Made by a program: the position numbers and the translations under genes. Shown piece after piece: positions 43,501 through 50,502 of a stretch of DNA of 64,000 nucleotides; position 1 is the stretch's first letter; each line of letters starts with the position of its first letter. The notes under the pieces were generated by a model that had not been told where the DNA came from, ran no database searches, and saw only the letters and a list, made by a program, of their open reading frames with translations. Where the stretch lies: NCBI GenBank assembly GCA_017472605.1, contig JAFUPV010000024.1, positions 20,372 through 84,371 on the forward strand, read 5' to 3'. Source of the DNA: Lachnospiraceae bacterium. Lineage in GTDB: Bacteria; Bacillota; Clostridia; Lachnospirales; Lachnospiraceae.

Positions 43501-43734
43501 GGCTATGGCGCGTGCAAAAACAGCGATGAACTGACCGGACAGATTGAAGCCATGTACCGGCAGATGATTCTGCCGTCGATTTCAGCCGGTGTGTGCGGCT
43601 GCATCTATACCCAGCTGAGCGATGTGGAAGATGAGATTAACGGTCTGTACACCTATGACCGACGCGTATGTAAAGTAAACCGGGATGCAATGATGCGCCT
43701 GGGAGAAGAATTGAAAAAGGAGCTGCAGAGTTGA
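40588..43734 (+). CDS. Fusion of an MFS sugar transporter and a GH2 glycosidase
   Basis: 1048 residues from ATG 40588 (AAGAGGAAAGCG upstream; ATG 40567 also in frame). Residues about 1-465 form a 12-helix major facilitator of the SLC45/GPH-like type (GALSDRIGKRK, WLTDQGSESDRGRIEGF, IRDRIPQNRAGQFQGI). A charged linker (about 466-500) leads to a GH2 glycosidase: sugar-binding domain (NGVWKLNG, YERTFAVP, GGYLPFAFDVTD), Ig-like domain, TIM barrel with acid/base Glu892 in IFNEGWGQF and nucleophile Glu952 in VTECGGYSMP. The frame is unbroken with no good internal ribosome binding site at the junction. The C-terminus of an MFS domain is cytoplasmic, so the hydrolase would sit at the inner mouth of the transporter. 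The GH2 specificity is not clear; its sequence is unlike LacZ at 33853. Confidence 0.85.
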   Translation: MKKKLGKRFWAAMLIFGLVGQIAWVVENMYFNVFIYKMFRASAAEISLMVSASSVAATVTTILMGALSDRIGKRKLLICGGYILWGISILSFALIRVDVLTPFAGSASAAASMGVTLVILMDCVMTFFGSTANDAAYNAWLTDQGSESDRGRIEGFNSMMPLLSILVVFGGFMGFDLEQPESWTIIYLIIGGVVLVIGLLGIVLIEESPVLQKGVIRKKKKADSERVIAENIDTERTGEAQSHVNPETSYWATVRYSFRLSVLRENKLLYAVLGAFALFGISIQTYMPYLILYYEQSLGMTDYVLIMAPAIVLAAAITAWYGRVYDMQGFKGSVIPSVAILMIGYVILFFTRTKVPVFIGSLLMMTGYMTGMAVFGAMIRDRIPQNRAGQFQGIRIIGQVLIPGIIGPAIGAFVLRDAEQIVNQDGTTSFLPHEGIWAAAFGAAVVLCAALVFIFRMVRLGHHELWSESGEELMGEEMTGKEGDRSTEPVSWSEHPRPQMKREKWQTLNGVWKLNGQDIRVPFPPQSQLSGYQGKVGAQLEYERTFAVPSSFNQERILLHFDAVDQITEIWLNGEKVGRHEGGYLPFAFDVTDRIRRDQENCLLVKVTDRLSLDYPYGKQCKRRGGMWYTPVSGIWKPVWLENVPERYIQNIKITPNLRGIDLTVEGVEELDAVVSLENGETVTVHFGQDGAGRRTCSGRIELAGRILSDGSRYEPTLWTPETPHLYPIIITSGSDRVESYFALRTIGIENRDGIARVCLNGEPIFMHGVLDQGYFCDGIYLPAREEEYDRDVLRMKELGYNMLRKHIKVEPEAFYYACDRLGMLVMQDMVNNGPYHFIQETALPTFGFKKKRDDRGKQNDRRQQIFLAHMEETIADLYNHPSIVAYTIFNEGWGQFHSDAMYRRAKELDPTRLADSTSGWFAQMENDFDSEHIYFKVISLTPGKRPLFVTECGGYSMPVEGHCYSKYNQYGYGACKNSDELTGQIEAMYRQMILPSISAGVCGCIYTQLSDVEDEINGLYTYDRRVCKVNRDAMMRLGEELKKELQS

Positions 43735-44807
43735 TGGAACAGAACAATTTCAGTCAGGGACAGAATCCGGAAGGGAAGCATAAACGCCGTCCCCGCTATT
43801 CCGGTACCCATCCAAAGAAGTACAGTGAAAAATACAAGGAGCTTCAGCCGGAAAAATATGCGGATACCGTTTCGAAAGTCATTCAGAAAGGCGGTACCCC
43901 GGCCGGCATGCATATCTCTATCTGCGTGAATGAAATTCTGGAGTTTCTGCAGATCAAACCGGGACAGATCGGCCTGGACGCAACGCTTGGCTACGGCGGT
44001 CACACAAGGAAAATGCTGGAATGTCTGCAGGGACAGGGGCACATTTACGGTCTGGATGTGGATCCGATTGAGTCTGCAAAGACAACGGAGCGTCTGCGCG
44101 GATTGGGATTTGGCGAGGATATCCTGACTGTTCGTCTGCAGAATTTTGCGGATATCGATCTGGCAGCGGCTGACGCGGGGAAATTTGATTTCATTCTGGC
44201 GGATCTGGGCGTTTCCTCCATGCAGATCGACAATCCGGAGCGCGGATTTACTTACAAGTCAGAAGGTCCGCTTGATCTGCGAATGAATCCCTTAAAAGGC
44301 AAGAGCGCGGCTGAGCGCCTGCAGGAAGTGGACCGTGAGGAGCTGGAGGGGATGCTTGTTGAGAATTCGGACGAGCCCTATGCCGCTGAAATCACAAAAG
44401 TGATCATGAACTGGCGCCGCCGCGGCAAAAAAATAGAGACAACCACCCAGCTGAAAGAAGCGGTCGAGGAAGCACTCCGCTTCCTTCCGGAAGCGGAACA
44501 GAAGGAAGCGGTCAAGAAGTCCTGTGCCCGTACCTTCCAGGCGCTGCGCATTGATGTTAACAATGAGTTTGAAGTGCTTTATACGTTCCTGGAAAAGCTT
44601 CCAACTGTCTTGAAACCAGGCGGAAGAGTGGCAATTTTGACCTTCCATTCCGGCGAGGACCGTCTGGTGAAGAAATCCTTCAAGCATTTCTTTGATATCG
44701 GCGAATATCAGGACTATGCAAGGGAGATCATCCGTCCGTCGGCGGAGGAATGTGCGAGAAACAGCAGAGCGAAGTCCACGAAAATGAGGTGGGCGATTAA
44801 GGCATAA
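43734..44807 (+). CDS. rsmH: 16S rRNA (cytosine1402-N4)-methyltransferase RsmH, with N-terminal extension
   Basis: 357 residues from ATG 43734, which overlaps the stop of the fusion gene by one base (TGATG). SAM-binding motif GLDATLGYGGHTRKML, catalytic-site DLGVSSMQIDNPERGFTY, LDLRMNP, and FHSGEDRLVKKSFK near the end are all typical. About 45 basic N-terminal residues (KHKRRPRYSGTHPKKYSEKY) precede the usual start. It lies away from any division cluster, so it may be a second copy. AAAAAGGAGCTGCAGAGTTG gives the ribosome site. Confidence 0.93.
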   Translation: MEQNNFSQGQNPEGKHKRRPRYSGTHPKKYSEKYKELQPEKYADTVSKVIQKGGTPAGMHISICVNEILEFLQIKPGQIGLDATLGYGGHTRKMLECLQGQGHIYGLDVDPIESAKTTERLRGLGFGEDILTVRLQNFADIDLAAADAGKFDFILADLGVSSMQIDNPERGFTYKSEGPLDLRMNPLKGKSAAERLQEVDREELEGMLVENSDEPYAAEITKVIMNWRRRGKKIETTTQLKEAVEEALRFLPEAEQKEAVKKSCARTFQALRIDVNNEFEVLYTFLEKLPTVLKPGGRVAILTFHSGEDRLVKKSFKHFFDIGEYQDYAREIIRPSAEECARNSRAKSTKMRWAIKA

Positions 44808-44859
44808 AAAATGGGCGGTCCCTTTCCGATGGTGCATCGGGAGGGGCGGCTCATTTTTT
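44808..44859 (+). terminator. Terminator of rsmH and insertion target of the group II intron
   Basis: An imperfect long stem from ATGGGCGG (44811) to GGCTCAT (44852), closed by GATG-GTG-CATC, then TTTTTTA. The intron's first base follows about 7 bp later. Confidence 0.8.
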
Positions 44860-44865
44860 ATGGAT

Positions 44866-46754
44866 GTGCGCCTGACGGCGCACGTTTCCAACGGGTGCAA
44901 GTCCCGAATCCGCCCGGTAGTGGGAAGGATATAGCCGAAGGCAAGGGTGTCCATTGTGAGGTGGAGTGGGGAGTAAACTAACCCACGGGCAAATCGCTGG
45001 TCTGACGAACAGAAATCACATATGAGGTTATGCATGAGGGTAAGGTTGCATTACAAATTGAAGCCCGAAAACTACACGGAATCATGCATGATAGATGTGG
45101 CAGATGGATGGAGAGAAGGAAACGTGTGGTACTCAGGGAGGTCTGTGCGTTACGCTCTGAAAGGAGTAACCACTGCCGAAAGCGGTGCTGAGCGCACAGA
45201 AGTCAGCAGAGGTCATAGTAATGATTTTTTTCATGAAGGACCGAATCAATAGGAGTCTTAAGTATGACCGAGAAAGGAGGAATGACCGGTTATGACAGAA
45301 AACATGAAGAATGGCTGTTCGCAAAGAGATAGTGCGGAACACGAAGGGTATGCGAAAGCGTCAAGGTCATTCAATCGGATATGGAAAGAAAGAGACAGTG
45401 CACAGCCGAGACTTTTGGAAGCGATACTGTATAAAGACAACTTTAACAGAGCGTACAAAAGAGTCAAAGCAAACAAGGGAGCAGCGGGAATCGACGGAAT
45501 GACAGTAGAGGAAGCACTCCCGTATCTAAGGGAACATCAGAAGGAGTTGACCGAAAGAATCTATAGGGGAAAATATACTCCGTCTCCGGTAAGGAGAGTT
45601 GAGATTCCCAAGCTGGATGGTGGTGTGCGAAAGCTTGGCATACCAACCGTGATAGACCGAACCATTCAGCAGGCAATTGCGCAACAACTGATACCGATCT
45701 ATGAACCACTGTTCATAGAGACGAGCTACGGTTATCGTCCAAACAAAAGTGCAAAAGATGCAATTCAGAAAGTGAAAGAGTATGCGGAGCAGGGTTATAC
45801 ATTTGTGGTAACACTGGACTTATCTAAATACTTCGACACACTGAACCATGAGAAACTAATCAATCTTCTGCGAAAAGAAGTAAAGGACGAACGGGTAATT
45901 CAACTGATTAAGCGGTATCTGAAAAGTGGCGTGATGGAGAATGGTGTGGTGATGGAAACGGGAGAAGGCTCTCCGCAAGGGGGAAACTTATCGCCGTTAC
46001 TGGCCAACGTATATCTGAACGAGTTTGACCAAGAGTTCACAAAAAGGGGTGTTCCTTGTATCAGATATGCCGACGACATTGTATTATTTGCGAAAAGTAA
46101 ACGAGCGTCGGAAAGGCTGTTGGAAAGCAGTACAAAGTATCTGGAAGAAACAATGAAGCTTACCGTGAACCGAGAGAAAAGCCGGACAGTGAGCGTGTTT
46201 GCAATCCGAAATTTTAAGTTTCTTGGCTTCGCATTGGGAAGGAACGGGAGTGGAATCTATATCCGCGTTCATCCGAAGTCATGGAAGAAGTTCAAGTCAA
46301 GGTTGAAAGACCTAACTTCCCGTAGGTCAGTACAAAACATCAAAGCGAGCCTTGTGAGAATCAAGGTGTACGCAAGAGGATGGCTGAACTATTACGGAAT
46401 TGCAAGCATGAAGAACAACATCGAAGACATCAACAAATGGCTCTATCACAGAATACGTATGTGTATATGGAAGCAATGGAAAAAGCCGAAGACAAAGGTG
46501 CGAAATCTGATAAAGATGGGAGTGCCGGAGGATTTGGCGTATCAGGCGGGAAACAGCCGTCGTGGACACTGGTTCACTACACATACACTGGCGGTAAACA
46601 TGGCAATGACAAAAGAAAGACTGATAAACAGTGGCTTTTATGATTTAGCCACTGCCTATCAGTCAGTGCACATCAACTATTGAAACCGCCGTGTACCGAA
46701 CGGTACGCACGGTGGTGTGAGAGGACGGCGGTTAGTCACCGCCTCCTACTCGAT
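44866..46754 (+). mobile_element. Group II intron, apparently complete
   Basis: The 5' boundary fits the GTGYG rule: GTGCGCCTGACGGCGCACG at 44866. Domain V is seen after the ORF as a hairpin from about 46684 to 46717 (ACCGCCGTGTACC-GAAC-GGTACGCACGGTGG). Domain VI follows (CGGCGG paired with CCGCC) with an unpaired A in CTCCTACTCGAT, so the 3' end is near 46754. The encoded reverse transcriptase lies in domain IV. Insertion just after a terminator and absence of an endonuclease domain are traits of the group IIC/bacterial C-type behaviour, though the exact class needs a structure model. Confidence 0.85.
45292..46683 (+). CDS. ltrA: Group II intron reverse transcriptase/maturase
   Basis: 463 residues. 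Reverse transcriptase blocks 0-7 are complete: RVKANKGAAGIDGM, VRRVEIPKLDGGVRKLGIPT, TLDLSKYFDTLNH, GSPQGGNLSPLLANVYLNE and the catalytic RYADDIVLF (Asp261, Asp262). The maturase X domain follows (WLNYYGIASM). No HNH endonuclease motif is seen at the C-terminus. It should splice its own intron and drive retrohoming. AAAGGAGG lies 15 nt before the ATG. Confidence 0.95.
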   Translation: MTENMKNGCSQRDSAEHEGYAKASRSFNRIWKERDSAQPRLLEAILYKDNFNRAYKRVKANKGAAGIDGMTVEEALPYLREHQKELTERIYRGKYTPSPVRRVEIPKLDGGVRKLGIPTVIDRTIQQAIAQQLIPIYEPLFIETSYGYRPNKSAKDAIQKVKEYAEQGYTFVVTLDLSKYFDTLNHEKLINLLRKEVKDERVIQLIKRYLKSGVMENGVVMETGEGSPQGGNLSPLLANVYLNEFDQEFTKRGVPCIRYADDIVLFAKSKRASERLLESSTKYLEETMKLTVNREKSRTVSVFAIRNFKFLGFALGRNGSGIYIRVHPKSWKKFKSRLKDLTSRRSVQNIKASLVRIKVYARGWLNYYGIASMKNNIEDINKWLYHRIRMCIWKQWKKPKTKVRNLIKMGVPEDLAYQAGNSRRGHWFTTHTLAVNMAMTKERLINSGFYDLATAYQSVHINY

Positions 46755-46777
46755 TGCGAAAGCTGTTACCGCATTGA

Positions 46778-47185
46778 TTATGAATTTATGATGTCCATCA
46801 TTTCACGTGGAGTGACAATAAAGGGGCGGACTGGAAAATGCTTTTTGTTTCCGGTAATTAGATAAGCGTCATTATTTTTTCTTGCTTCCATGACAATTTC
46901 ATAGAAGACGGTATCGTTTGGATCTGGAAGTTGCTCTTCGACAGAGCCTGCATCAAGATAGATGCAGCGTTTCAGGAAGTCATCAAGAAAAATCTCAATC
47001 GAATGTTTCGAAAAGCGGAATTTTGGACGACTAAGTACTTCTCTGTATTCTGTCAGAATTTTATCGTTCAGTAATGGTGTGATACGACCTGTCAGTGATT
47101 CGACAATAATACTTCCCGGAACCGATTTCCAATGAAGCATTGCAGATACTAATACATTCGTATCAATAACTGCATAATAGTTCAT
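46778..47185 (-). CDS. PIN-domain toxin
   Basis: 135 residues. Acidic PIN residues are in place: VIDTNVLVSA at the start, ILTEYREVLSRPKF, LPDPNDTVFYEIVMEA and AYLITGNKKHFP near the end. This is the subgroup annotated as a putative toxin-antitoxin PIN-family RNase. It overlaps the antitoxin gene by 4 bp (ATGA). Its 3' end is 24 bp from the group II intron boundary. Confidence 0.9.
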   Translation of the reverse strand: MNYYAVIDTNVLVSAMLHWKSVPGSIIVESLTGRITPLLNDKILTEYREVLSRPKFRFSKHSIEIFLDDFLKRCIYLDAGSVEEQLPDPNDTVFYEIVMEARKNNDAYLITGNKKHFPVRPFIVTPREMMDIINS

Positions 47186-47499
47186 AAATCGACTCCATTC
47201 TGAAGATTATTTTTTGCCCGGACAGCTTCAATTTCCGCATTTATTTCATTTAGGGACATATTGGAAAGTCCATTTTTGTACGCGGATTCACTCATTTCTT
47301 TCATCGCGATCATGGCCCGTTCCGCTGTGTATTCTTCCCTGGGGAGAGTTACACAAAATGGAATTCCGTTTTCGAGAACGGCTCGTTTTAAAAACATACG
47401 TATTGCAGTAGAGAGATCAAGTCCCAGCTTCTCAAAGATAGCGCAGACTTCGTTTTTTAACTCATCATCGATTCGGATTTGTACTAAGGATGTTGCCAT
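47182..47499 (-). CDS. RelB/DinJ-type antitoxin
   Basis: 105 residues. The ribbon-helix-helix start VQIRIDDELKNEVCAIFEKLGLDLSTAIRMFLKRAV, shown in part as RIDDELKNEVCAIFEKLGL, matches RelB/DinJ; the C-terminal helices should wrap the PIN toxin. CAAGGAGGTGATGAT precedes the ATG. Pairing RelB-type antitoxin with a PIN toxin is a known but mixed combination. Confidence 0.9.
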   Translation of the reverse strand: MATSLVQIRIDDELKNEVCAIFEKLGLDLSTAIRMFLKRAVLENGIPFCVTLPREEYTAERAMIAMKEMSESAYKNGLSNMSLNEINAEIEAVRAKNNLQNGVDL

Positions 47500-47512
47500 A
47501 TCATCACCTCCT

Positions 47513-47561
47513 TGTCATTGGGATGTAATGACATTATACTACGAAATGATTTAAAATGCAA
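47513..47561 (-). promoter_or_regulatory. Promoter and operator of the RelB-PIN operon
   Basis: Lower strand TTGCAT (47561-47556), 17-bp spacer, TATAAT (47538-47533). An inverted repeat TGTCATT (47513-47519) and AATGACA (47527-47533) abuts the -10 box and covers the start site, as expected for autorepression by the ribbon-helix-helix antitoxin. Confidence 0.85.
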
Positions 47562-47681
47562 TAAAAACTATGATTCCTGTATGCAAAATAGCTGTTAAGG
47601 AGACTCTCTGTTAACAGCAGACTAGTCATCTGCAAAGTAAGTTTTTATAACAAGTCTCTATTACGAATGAAAGAACATTAC

Positions 47682-48134
47682 CTATGCGTTTTTCTTTAAT
47701 GCATCAGTCATCAATTCAACAAATCTTGGGCTGAGTACAGCCATGGATTCAATATGAACTTTGTTTCCACCTACGATCAGCGTAAAGGAATCATTATTCT
47801 GAATCAGCGCTGTAATATCGCGAAAGGCATAGACATGAGTCTTTCCCAGGAAAGTGGTATATTCAAAGGTTTCATCCGAAAGGATTCGGATGGTCTGATT
47901 TTTCCAGCACATGACTGCGGCAATTCCAATAAGAATGCAGACAAGGGCAGCCGGAAGCATCCACGGAGTCAGCGTACATGCAAATCCAATTCCCAGAACG
48001 ATGCCAATGACCGCCAGAACGATTCCAAGCGCCAGAAGACGTTCCGGAAGATACATATCGGCACGGGGGTTGTCCCCGCTGTCTTTCATGCCCAATAGTT
48101 TTTCCACGAGTTTTACGATAAGTTTCAATTTCAT
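47682..48134 (-). CDS. Small membrane protein, function unknown
   Basis: 150 residues from ATG 48134 (GTGGAGGGATTGT upstream). Two adjacent hydrophobic helices (about 35-58 and 60-80) follow a charged start, and the C-terminal about 65 residues (QTIRILSDETFEYTTFLGKT and on) form a beta-rich, PH-like domain. It resembles small Lachnospiraceae proteins with a domain of unknown function; I cannot name the family with certainty. A hairpin lies upstream. Confidence 0.7.
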   Translation of the reverse strand: MKLKLIVKLVEKLLGMKDSGDNPRADMYLPERLLALGIVLAVIGIVLGIGFACTLTPWMLPAALVCILIGIAAVMCWKNQTIRILSDETFEYTTFLGKTHVYAFRDITALIQNNDSFTLIVGGNKVHIESMAVLSPRFVELMTDALKKNA

Positions 48135-48203
48135 ACAATCCCTCCACTTAAGTTTTGTTTGAATGGTATTATGTATTATGCTGACTGTCAGGACAGGAGG
48201 CAA

Positions 48204-48557
48204 GCCTGTTGACCAGCAGGAATCGTGAAAGATTCCTGGGCTGATGGTGATAATCGGCGGGTAATTGGATTATAGCATGGAAAAGTTATGAGCACAAGAG
48301 GTGGGTACAAAGAGACCATTTTTTACTTAGTCCGTTTCAATTTGTAGGAGTTGTTGACTCTTGCGCATGAGTATGGTACAGTGAGATTGTGTAGAATAAA
48401 TTGAAACCAGGAAACTGTTTACCGGAAATAATAGGCAGGTTGAAAAGAATGATTGTATAAGGTGCTGAGATGGATGATTGATGTTTAATTGTCATCAATT
48501 GTATATTGAATGCGAAGCAAGGGAAATGGAATAGCAAGATATTGGAGGGAATATGAA
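48204..48557. other. Gene-free stretch with a hairpin and a promoter
   Basis: Holds a CAGGAATC-GTGAAA-GATTCCTG hairpin near 48217-48238 and a rightward promoter TTGACT (48354-48359), 17-bp spacer, TACAGT (48377-48382) for the gene at 48558. From here the base composition becomes more A+T rich. Nothing else recognised. Confidence 0.6.
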
Positions 48558-49868
48558 ATGCAATCGGATGAAAGCGTAAGGAGTGAAGATATTTTGCAAA
48601 ATTATGTAAATAAAGATAGCAGAGATTTCTTTATCAAAATGTTGCTAATGGAATATTTATTGAAACCGGAACAGAAAAGATGTACGAAGTCAGAGATTTG
48701 GAATAGGTTTCCGCCTGAATCTCATAACATTTTGTATCGAATGGGAGACAGCCTTCTTGATAAGAAAAAGCTGCATAAAAATTCACCTGTGTTGATTACA
48801 TGGCCGGTTCATGCAGTCAGAAATGAAAAGGAACAGAATATAGAACAGGAATACAATTATTTGTATTTTGTTGATCAGGAACATTATGAAACATATTGGT
48901 ATGCAATGATGCAAAAGAAGTTTTTAGGAAGGTGCCTTTTTGACGATATGATTCGATTGAGTAATACGAAGAATCAAAAGGTCAGCGAATCAGTAGAGGC
49001 AAGACAGGGAATACGTCTTGTGCTTGAATCATTTTCGCAAGAAGAGGAGGAGACCGTTATTGACAATATGTGTCTTTATTTCACAATTGGGAAAATAGAA
49101 GGCATTAATACATTCAAACAGAGGCTTCATAAGATTAAAGAGGAAGAGGTGAAGAATGATCCAATTCGAGTTTTTGATGCAGAACGAATAATCGAACGCC
49201 TGATGCCGGAGGAAGAGGAAATATATACAATACTGGGAAGAGCGGTTGCATGGATGTCTTATTTTGCGCATAAAGTCAGCAGGCGAAAGATAACAATGCG
49301 AAAATCGGATAATACAGTAGATGCATTTATTGAATTAATTTCAGATGCAGATTTTGAAGACTATAATCAGGAGCAAAAGGAAATGCTCCTTACTAAAATA
49401 ATGGATGATAGATTCGCAAAGAATGAAAGTTCGATTCCGCTTATCGAGTGTATCCTGGAAAGGAAGTTGTTAATCCCGTTTACTCATCGGTATCTTACCG
49501 AAGGAAAATGGCAAAAGAATACAATTAGCAGCGGGATTCTGGTATTGAATCAATTGGTGTCTGCCGTTAATAATGAAAATAAAGAGTATCTAAGTTCAGG
49601 TATTTATTACATGTATGTGAAAGAAAAAACATTTGCTAATGTAATTGATGAGGTGACCGCATACATGTATCAAAACGAATCAGAGAACAGGAAAATAATT
49701 GATATTTTGTTAGAATGGAAACAGCGGGCAGAAAAAGATGGCATACTTGGCTGCCAGATAAAAAATCAGATTTCTGACGAAACAAAATTTAAAAATCGAT
49801 TGAGTCATGCAAGGCATACAAAGTGGTTTTTGTCTGCACTGTATCGATGTTTATTAAAGATGGATTGA
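48558..49868 (+). CDS. Uncharacterised 436-residue protein at the island edge
   Basis: Start ATG 48558, 8 nt after GGAGGG. Mostly charged helix, no membrane segment, no signal peptide. Residues about 15-75 (SRDFFIKMLLMEYLLKPEQKRC, TKSEIWNRFPPESHNILYRMGDSLLDKKKL, given here in pieces) look like a winged-helix-type module. I recognise no catalytic motif. It is 19 bp upstream of a small cysteine-bearing protein and precedes the secretion locus. Codon use is A+T rich, unlike the backbone genes before 45 kb. Confidence 0.75.
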   Translation: MQSDESVRSEDILQNYVNKDSRDFFIKMLLMEYLLKPEQKRCTKSEIWNRFPPESHNILYRMGDSLLDKKKLHKNSPVLITWPVHAVRNEKEQNIEQEYNYLYFVDQEHYETYWYAMMQKKFLGRCLFDDMIRLSNTKNQKVSESVEARQGIRLVLESFSQEEEETVIDNMCLYFTIGKIEGINTFKQRLHKIKEEEVKNDPIRVFDAERIIERLMPEEEEIYTILGRAVAWMSYFAHKVSRRKITMRKSDNTVDAFIELISDADFEDYNQEQKEMLLTKIMDDRFAKNESSIPLIECILERKLLIPFTHRYLTEGKWQKNTISSGILVLNQLVSAVNNENKEYLSSGIYYMYVKEKTFANVIDEVTAYMYQNESENRKIIDILLEWKQRAEKDGILGCQIKNQISDETKFKNRLSHARHTKWFLSALYRCLLKMD

Positions 49869-49887
49869 GCGGAAGGCGTGAGTAAAG

Positions 49888-50196
49888 ATGAATGATAGAT
49901 GTTTTTCCAACATAAAGGATTTAGAACAATTTTATGAAATTCAACAAAAAGGAACCTCAGATGGTCAGAAAAGAATTGCTTACATGCAGCAAGCGGATCA
50001 TGTTTTGAAATGTTCAAAGTGTCGGCGTGAGTTGATGCTGTATCAGGATTACTGCAACTGTATTGAGCGTGAGAACGAATGGAGAAAACAGTTAATTATG
50101 GAATCGGCGATAGATGACGGCATGATTCTCACACAGTTGCTGGAGAAGGAAATGGAACCGGGAGATGAGGAAGAAGAACTTGATCTGGTAAGATGA
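49888..50196 (+). CDS. Small acidic protein with a Cys cluster
   Basis: 102 residues. Cysteines in LKCSKCRRELMLYQDYCNCIE (C-x2-C-x12-C-x-C spacing) could bind zinc, as in anti-sigma or zinc-finger adaptor proteins. The C-terminus is strongly acidic (EKEMEPGDEEEELDLVR). GGAAGG precedes the ATG by 11 nt. Family unknown; likely co-transcribed with the gene before it. Confidence 0.65.
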   Translation: MNDRCFSNIKDLEQFYEIQQKGTSDGQKRIAYMQQADHVLKCSKCRRELMLYQDYCNCIERENEWRKQLIMESAIDDGMILTQLLEKEMEPGDEEEELDLVR

Positions 50197-50221
50197 ACAT
50201 ATGGTAAAAGCTTATGTGGAT

Positions 50222-50452
50222 TCATGAGCAGATCTGGCTGCATGAGTTTCCAGTATTGATTTGATGTGGGCAGTTAAGTGAGTGCTCCTGACAACCGATA
50301 CAAGTCGTTTCATCTCTCAGCATGGCTGACAATGTATAGTTAATAATCTCGTTATTCAAGAGAAGTATATACAGTGTCAGCTCAGAATCGATGTCTTTCG
50401 CATAAAGAATGGCTATGTTACTGCCAATTAACGAAAGAAATCTGTTAATGTT
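50222..50452 (-). pseudogene. Open frame after the VirD4-like gene, possible gene remnant
   Basis: 76 codons open between stops, with coding-like composition (NIAILYAKDIDSELTLYILL, then CIGCQEHSLNCPHQ near the end) but no ATG or strong start. The cysteine cluster recalls the cluster in the neighbour at 49888. It may be the tail of a degraded gene that once followed the ATPase, or chance. Confidence 0.3.
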
Positions 50453-50502
50453 TCACGTTGCTGAGAGACGGTTCGGGAATACTGGTTCTGAATCAATTCT
50501 TC

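Noticed and set aside
45022-45252. A 76-codon frame upstream of the intron reverse transcriptase
   Set aside because: It lies in the structured domains I-III of the group II intron RNA and has no coding character.
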